Source of the DNA: Phenylobacterium deserti
Lineage (GTDB): Bacteria; Pseudomonadota; Alphaproteobacteria; Caulobacterales; Caulobacteraceae
Direction: 5' to 3'
DNA length: 50,226 bases
Assembly (NCBI GenBank): GCA_945883235.1
Contig: CAMCXF010000022.1
Location: forward strand, 1-50,226
Of this stretch, positions 45,682-50,226 are shown in pieces (within the stretch, counting starts at the first letter, position 1; each line of letters begins with the position of its first letter). The position numbers and the translations under genes were made by a program. The notes below the pieces were generated by a model, which worked only from the letters and a program-made list of their open reading frames with translations, was not told where the DNA came from and ran no database searches.

Positions 45682-46649
45682 TGTTCGGGCTGGTTATCGA
45701 TGCCAGGCTGATCGTCATGGTGATGATCGGTGCCGCCGTGTTCGCAGGCGTTCAGGGACTGTCGGGCCTGCTTACCGTGGCGACCCAGAAGCGCAAGCTG
45801 AACCAGCGGCTGCAGGTGGGCGAACGGATCAACGGAATTTCGGACCTGGTGGTGGAACTGCGCAAGCGGCGCGGACTGACGGCGACGGGCGGGCGTGCCG
45901 AGCGGCTGCGTTGGCTGTCTGACATGATCATCGCCTCGGGCCTTCGCTATGATCAGACCCGGTGGTTGCTTTATCTCGCCGCCGCCACCGTGATCGGATC
46001 CGTGGGCGTCGGGCTGTTGACCAGGATGCCGCTAGGGTTCGTGGGCGGCGCGGTTCTGGGCGGCGCGATCCTGCCGCTGGGACTGTTGAAGTACAAGGCC
46101 GGCAAGCGCTCTGCGGCGCTCGGCCTGCAACTGCCCCAGGCACTGGACATCATTGTTCGCTCTCTGGAAGCGGGCCACCCTGTGCCCGCCGCCGTTAATC
46201 TGGTCGGCCGCGAACTGGCAGACCCGATCGGCACCGAGTTCGGTATGGCCGCCGACGAGATCGCCTATGGTGCCACGCTGGAACAGGCGGTGGAGCGGAT
46301 GTCGGAGCGCTGCCAACATCCTGACGTCGACCTGTTCGCTGCAACGGTTCGCCTGCAAGAAAAGACCGGTGGCAACCTGACGGGCCTGTTGAAACTGAAC
46401 GCCAATACCGTCCGCGACCGACACAAGATGCGTCTGAAAATCCGGGCGGCGTCGTCCGAGGGCAGGGCCTCGGCGATGATCCTGACCTCTGCCCCGTTCC
46501 TGGCAATCACCTTTATCATGATCATTTCGCCCAGCTTCTACGGCGACGTTATCAATGAGCCGCTGGTGAAATACGGCCTGGCATTGGTCGGGTTCTGGAT
46601 CTTCCTCGGCAACATGATCATCCGGCGCATGATCGACATGCGACTCTAA
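45681..46649 (+). CDS. tadB: Tad pilus inner-membrane platform protein TadB (CpaG)
   Basis: A 322-residue membrane protein of the GspF family: N-terminal hydrophobic helix, two more around 95-135, the cytoplasmic T2SSF domain (LPQALDIIVRSLEAGHPVPAAVNLVGRELADPIGTEFGMAADEIAYG, LFAATVRLQEKTGGNLTGLLKLNANTVRDRHKMR), and two C-terminal helices. It forms the pilus platform with TadC. ATG 45681 overlaps the cpaF stop by one base. Confidence 0.94.
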
Positions 46650-46653
46650 CGAC

Positions 46654-47610
46654 ATGCCGATCGAGACCTTGATCTATGTGGCCGGACTGGTCCTGACAGT
46701 GGGAGCCATCGGCGGCCTGGGCGTTCTGGGGTTGGGAGAACTGCGGGTTCGCTCCCGGCGGCAGAGCCGCCTTTCCGGCACGCTTGAGGCCGGCGCCGGC
46801 CAGCTGGTGGAAAAGCCGGGTGGTGCCATCGCCGGCCAGCTGATCGCCGCCGTGCGGCGCCTTGGCCAGCAAAGCGCGGTCAGCGACCCGGCCAAGGTTT
46901 CGGTGCTTCGCTCGCGGCTCATGCAGGCCGGATTCTATTCCCGAGAGGCTCCAGTGATCTTCCTGGGCATCAAGGCCGTGGCGCTGGCGATCGCCACTGT
47001 CGGCGTGGTGTTCACCCTGCCGTCCATGATCGGTCAGAAGGGCACCAACATGGGCGCACTGGCCATCGCGGTCGGCGTTTCGCTGCTGGCGCTTTATGGC
47101 CCGGATTTCGTGCTGAAAAGCCGCAAGACCAAGCGCGAGCGGGAGTACTCTGAGGGTTTCCCGGACCTGCTTGACCTGTTGGTGGCTTCAGTGGAAGCCG
47201 GTCTGTCCCTGGATGCCGGGGTATCTCGGGTGACCGAGGAACTGGAGCGGCGTTATCCGACGCTGACGGTCCACTTGAGGTTTCTGGTGCTGGAACTTCG
47301 CGCCGGACGGTCTCGCAAGGACGCCTGGACCGCCTTCGCCGACCGGCTGGGCATCGACGACGCCCGCCAGCTCGCAACCATGCTGCGCCAGGCCGAGGAT
47401 ATGGGCACCAGCCTGGGGGAGACCCTGTCAGTCTTTTCTGCCGACATGCGCTCCAAGCGGATGCTTCGCGCTGAGGAAAAGGCGCTGGGGCTGTCGGCCA
47501 AACTGACGGTCCCGCTGATCCTGTTTATCTTCCCGTCGCTGCTGGGAGCCCTGATGCTGCCAGCCGCTGCGCGCCTGGTGCATGTGTTCGGCAACGGTAC
47601 GCCGAGTTAG
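46654..47610 (+). CDS. tadC: Tad pilus inner-membrane platform protein TadC (CpaH)
   Basis: A 318-residue paralog of TadB. Family features: N-terminal helix, hydrophobic pair near 105-150, then the T2SSF domain (YSEGFPDLLDLLVASVEAGLSLDAGVSRVTEELERRYPTL, QLATMLRQAEDMGTSLGETLSVFSADMRSKRMLRAEEKAL) and a C-terminal helix (LTVPLILFIFPSLLGALMLPAA). Four bases separate it from tadB. Last gene of the operon; a strong terminator follows 13 bases later. The tadD-type lipoprotein gene often found next is missing. Confidence 0.94.
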   Translation: MPIETLIYVAGLVLTVGAIGGLGVLGLGELRVRSRRQSRLSGTLEAGAGQLVEKPGGAIAGQLIAAVRRLGQQSAVSDPAKVSVLRSRLMQAGFYSREAPVIFLGIKAVALAIATVGVVFTLPSMIGQKGTNMGALAIAVGVSLLALYGPDFVLKSRKTKREREYSEGFPDLLDLLVASVEAGLSLDAGVSRVTEELERRYPTLTVHLRFLVLELRAGRSRKDAWTAFADRLGIDDARQLATMLRQAEDMGTSLGETLSVFSADMRSKRMLRAEEKALGLSAKLTVPLILFIFPSLLGALMLPAAARLVHVFGNGTPS

Positions 47611-47623
47611 AGAAACCGGTCAC

Positions 47624-47660
47624 GAAAAAGCCCGCCGGGATGTCTCCCGACGGGCTGTTT
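47624..47660. terminator. Bidirectional terminator between tadC and exbD
   Basis: AGCCCGCCGGGA (47629-47640) and TCCCGACGGGCT (47645-47656) form a 12-bp stem with one mismatch and a 4-base TGTC loop. GAAAAA precedes and GTTT follows, so it can serve both the tad operon and the convergent exbD gene. Confidence 0.75.
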
Positions 47661-47682
47661 CGAACTCAGTTCGAAGGGCTGG

Positions 47683-48126
47683 CTACAGCTCTTCGTTGAT
47701 CAGGGCCACCTGGTAGAAACCATTGCCCTGCAGGTTGTTCATGACCGCCATGAATTCCCCATAGAGGACGTCGCGGTCGCCTCGGATATAGACCCGCTGC
47801 TCGTTCACCGGGATCGTCGGCTCTTCGCGCTGCAGGGTCAGGGTCAGGTCACCGGTAAGACGGTCCAGATTGGTGGGTGCCTCGCCGATGAAGATGATGC
47901 CGCCGCGCTGCAGATTGATCAGCACCGGCTCTTTCACGATCGTGCCGGGGGGTGGCGGAACTGCAGGGGGCAGGTCCAGCTTGATCGAGACCGTCGCGGC
48001 CGGGATCGACACCATGAAGATGATGAGGAGCACGAGCATGACGTCCACGAAGGGCGTCACGTTCATGTCCGCGTTTTGACCAAGGCTGAATTTGCCGCCT
48101 TTGGAGCCGCCGACTTTCGCCGCCAT
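47683..48126 (-). CDS. exbD: ExbD/TolR family biopolymer transport protein
   Basis: A 147-residue inner-membrane protein with one helix (about 24-46, PFVDVMLVLLIIFMVSIPAAT). The helix contains the proton-path aspartate in NVTPFVDVMLVLLIIF, characteristic of ExbD/TolR. The periplasmic part ends in VYIRGDRDVLYGEFMAVMNNLQGNGFYQVALINEEL. ExbD works with ExbB to drive TonB-dependent uptake (or TolQR in envelope constriction), yet no exbB, tolQ or tonB gene lies in the window. Start at 48126 (MAAKVGG) is preferred over upstream readings. Confidence 0.93.
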   Translation of the reverse strand: MAAKVGGSKGGKFSLGQNADMNVTPFVDVMLVLLIIFMVSIPAATVSIKLDLPPAVPPPPGTIVKEPVLINLQRGGIIFIGEAPTNLDRLTGDLTLTLQREEPTIPVNEQRVYIRGDRDVLYGEFMAVMNNLQGNGFYQVALINEEL

Positions 48127-48286
48127 ACCTGCGAATTCCTTCCCAAAAGCCCATGAGCAGGGCCTGTCGTCGTGACCATTGGCAAGCCGGTAAGGGGTTG
48201 TAAAGCCGAAAGCGCGCGAACACCGTTCGCACAGCGATTTCGCTCCTGTGCTTGCCCACCAACACATCATGGTTCTAGGGGAAGCC

Positions 48287-49261
48287 ATGACTTTCAGCTT
48301 CGACGCCTATGTGACAACCGCCTTGTTTGATCGGCTCGGCCGCGCGGTCTTCGCGCTGGGCGACGGCACGGTCCGCTTTGAGAGCGGTGAAAGCGTCGTC
48401 GCCCACGACGGCGCGGTGCTGGCGGCCTGCCTGTCACCGTCGGGCGAGGGTCTGCTGACGGGCGGCGATGATGGTCGGATCGTGAATTCGACGCGTCAGG
48501 GTGCCACCGAGGTCGCCAGGGTCGCTGGACGCTGGATCGACGCCGTGGCCGCCTCGCCTGCCTCGGGGCTGATCGCCTTTTCCGCCGGACGCGACCTGCA
48601 CGTGCGCGATCTTGCCGATGCGGCGTTTGCCCGGGTGTTCGCCCACGAAAAATCCATCGCCGACGTGGCCTTTGACCCCAAGGGCCGCAGGTTGGCCGTG
48701 GCCACCTATGGCGGGGTCTGGTTCTGGTATGCCCGGATCGCCGACCAGAAGCCTGCTATCTACAAATGGGCCGGTAGCCACGTGGGCGTCTGCTGGAGCC
48801 CGGACGGCAAGTTCCTGATGAGCGCGATGCAGGAAAACCAGCTGCACGGCTGGCGCGTGGCCGACGAAAAAAACCTGCGGATGGGTGGCTATCCGGCCAA
48901 GGTGAAGTCCATGGCGTTTATGTCCAAGGGCAGCCTGATGGCCACGTCAGGTGCCAACGGCGCGGTCTGCTGGCCGTTCGCCGGTGCCACAGGGCCGATG
49001 GGCAAGCAGGCCGCCGAGATCGGTTATGACGATGCCGCCCTCTCTACTCGTATCGCAGCCGCGCCCGACAAAACCTGGCTGGCCACGGGCCTGGATGACG
49101 GTCGGGTGTGGGCCGCAAATGTGACTGGCGAGCGGATCGTCCCGCTCAAGGCCGAAAAGGGTGCAGCGATCTCGGCGCTGGCCATGAGCCTCGATGGAAA
49201 GTGCGTGGCCTGGGGCGACGAGGATGGCCATGCAGGCGTGGTGGAGATCGATGACGCCTGA
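48287..49261 (+). CDS. WD40-repeat protein
   Basis: A 324-residue protein with no signal, made of repeated blade-like units: AHDGAVLAACLSPSGEGLLTGGDDGRIV, GRWIDAVAASPASGLIAFSAGRDLHVRDL, HEKSIADVAFDPKGRRLAVATYGGVWFW, SHVGVCWSPDGKFLMSAMQENQLHGWRV, VKSMAFMSKGSLMATSGANGAVCWPF and KGAAISALAMSLDGKCVAWGDEDGHAGVVEI. Such propellers usually are protein-docking platforms. RBS GGGGAAG precedes ATG 48287. The next gene starts 11 bases before its stop, so the two probably work together; function unknown. Confidence 0.85.
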   Translation: MTFSFDAYVTTALFDRLGRAVFALGDGTVRFESGESVVAHDGAVLAACLSPSGEGLLTGGDDGRIVNSTRQGATEVARVAGRWIDAVAASPASGLIAFSAGRDLHVRDLADAAFARVFAHEKSIADVAFDPKGRRLAVATYGGVWFWYARIADQKPAIYKWAGSHVGVCWSPDGKFLMSAMQENQLHGWRVADEKNLRMGGYPAKVKSMAFMSKGSLMATSGANGAVCWPFAGATGPMGKQAAEIGYDDAALSTRIAAAPDKTWLATGLDDGRVWAANVTGERIVPLKAEKGAAISALAMSLDGKCVAWGDEDGHAGVVEIDDA

Positions 49262-50012
49262 CCGCGCCGCGCGCGCCCAGCGACTGGGGCCCTATTTCGA
49301 AGTCCAGCTGCAATTGGCCCGCCGGATGGCCGAGCTGCGGAATGAACCCCTTAGTCGAGCCGTGCTCCGGTACACCAACTTCCATCGACGCTTTGCCCTG
49401 CGCACGCCGCCAGAGACGCCGACGGAGCCGTGGATCAGCTTTGCCGACAGCCTGGATCGTCTTGGCGATCTGGACGACCAGGTGGCCCTGACCCAGGCGA
49501 CATTTCTGGTCATGGCCGAGGAAATTCTGCCGCCTCCGCCGAAGCTGGCATTCGGCTGTTTCGCTCATGATCCTCCGGACGAAAATGGCGAGGTGCAGAT
49601 CCACTTCAACAACGCCGATACCGACACCCTTGGGGGTCCGCTGGCGTATGAAAAGCAGACGCGGCGTCGCGCTGACCTAGTGGCCATGGTCCAGGACATC
49701 CACGCCAGACATTCGGATGCGCGCGCCATCCGGGGCCGTTCCTGGCTTTACAATCTGGAAGCTTACCGTCGCCTGTTTCCAGCTGACTATGCAGCGTCAG
49801 CGACACCGGAGCCCGGCGTCATCAATCTTCACGGAAATTCCAGCTGGGGCCAGATGATTGACAGCCGGGAGGCTGTTCGCCCTGAGTTTCGCGCCACCCT
49901 GCTGGCTAATCTGGCAGATATCGACCCAGAGGCACCGTGGCGGGCATTCCCGCTGCAGGTACTGAGGGTCACCGCCCCGATAGCGAGCTTCGAAGCCTTT
50001 TACGGCCTCTGA
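49251..50012 (+). CDS. Unknown protein coupled to the WD40 gene
   Basis: A 253-residue soluble protein starting at ATG 49251 inside the last 11 bases of the WD40 gene. N-terminal half is helical (RLGPYFEVQLQLARRMAELRNEPLSRAVLRYTNFHRRF); later segments FGCFAHDPPDENGEVQIHFNN and ARAIRGRSWLYNLEAYRRLFPADYA look ordered and conserved, and VINLHGNSSWGQMIDSREAVRPEF suggests an active or binding site. I do not recognise the family; no signal, helix span or nucleotide-binding motif. The coupling suggests a partner of the WD40 protein. Confidence 0.8.
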   Translation: MTPDRAARAQRLGPYFEVQLQLARRMAELRNEPLSRAVLRYTNFHRRFALRTPPETPTEPWISFADSLDRLGDLDDQVALTQATFLVMAEEILPPPPKLAFGCFAHDPPDENGEVQIHFNNADTDTLGGPLAYEKQTRRRADLVAMVQDIHARHSDARAIRGRSWLYNLEAYRRLFPADYAASATPEPGVINLHGNSSWGQMIDSREAVRPEFRATLLANLADIDPEAPWRAFPLQVLRVTAPIASFEAFYGL

Positions 50013-50015
50013 GCC

Positions 50016-50226
50016 CTAACGGATCGCGATCGGATTAATCACCACCTGCACCGTGCCCACGAAACGCGGCTGGCCCAGCACGAACAGGAACTCGCTCACC
50101 CCGTCCGCCGCCAGCAGACCCACGTTGACGTTCTCCAGAATGTGCACGCCCTTCTTGGCCAGCAGGGTCTGGTGCACCACGAAAGGGCGGTTCGGGTCGG
50201 CGAAGGGGATGTGTTCTACGGTGATG
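50016..50226 (-). CDS. Cyclase family protein (kynurenine formamidase-like), 3' part
   Basis: Seventy codons of the C-terminus of a minus-strand gene that continues past the window. The visible protein (VHQTLLAKKGVHILENVNVG, SEFLFVLGQPRFVGTVQVVINPIAIR) matches the C-terminal end of the metal-dependent cyclase / kynurenine formamidase-like family, where this P-x-x-x-x-G-T-V segment is conserved. The metal-binding N-terminal half (HxGTHxDxP) lies outside the window, so activity cannot be judged. Convergent with the 49251 gene. Confidence 0.8.
   Translation of the reverse strand, partial: ITVEHIPFADPNRPFVVHQTLLAKKGVHILENVNVGLLAADGVSEFLFVLGQPRFVGTVQVVINPIAIR

Overview
The window looks like chromosome of a Caulobacteraceae-type alphaproteobacterium (Caulobacter / Phenylobacterium / Brevundimonas group). 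The reasons are the rph - hrcA - grpE - dnaN neighbourhood, with dnaN away from any dnaA; a tad/cpa pilus operon; a LuxR-type regulator with a C-terminal membrane anchor; high GC with GC-rich third codon positions; and the close fit of RlmN, DOMON-like and AmpG proteins to that group. This placement is inferred from gene content; no 16S gene or marker database was available. I see no tRNA, rRNA, CRISPR array, phage or insertion sequence.

Layout. 1-4719: end of a PaaI-type thioesterase, then a minus-strand trio phoD / beta-propeller / PhnD-like lipoprotein that looks like phosphate scavenging, then a quinone oxidoreductase. 4866-12580: rlmN, a DUF350 protein, a trypsin-fold protein, ampG-like permease, a soluble hybrid histidine kinase, a LuxR-HTH gene that physically contains a second gene in another frame, and two small conserved-looking genes. 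12526-18260 (minus): comM/yifB, gshB, yraN, rsmI, hemW, rdgB, all housekeeping. 18261-19771: a small-gene region with two very short ORFs (35 and 34 codons), each preceded by a CTGCNNNGCAG-like palindrome, plus a DUF2975 / XRE pair and a REP-like hairpin. 19771-23555: rph, hrcA, grpE, dnaN.

23593-40602 is an accessory metabolic region: a broken sulfotransferase, an amidohydrolase / TauD-type dioxygenase / enoyl-CoA hydratase operon, two class C beta-lactamase-fold proteins, an NTF2-like protein, a broken CYP153-like P450, a DOMON-like protein, an amidase, an alpha/beta hydrolase, a luciferase-like monooxygenase, a nitronate monooxygenase, a GST, a 34-residue membrane peptide gene and an aldo/keto reductase.

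40762-47610 is a compact tad operon (cpaB, cpaC, cpaE, cpaF, tadB, tadC) with no pilin, prepilin peptidase or cpaD in the window. 47683-50226 holds a lone ExbD, a WD40 protein overlapping an unknown gene, and the end of a cyclase-family gene.

Most notable: (1) the small-gene region at 18.3-19.8 kb, where two tiny ORFs share an operator-RBS-start layout whose palindromes match the CTGC-N3-GCAG sites described for the polyhydroxyalkanoate regulator PhaR; (2) a related tiny membrane protein at 39.4 kb with its own terminator; (3) the nested gene inside the LuxR-type regulator; (4) two pseudogenes whose lesions can be located. No gap between genes exceeds 300 bases; the longest, 28370-28633, shows nothing I can identify.
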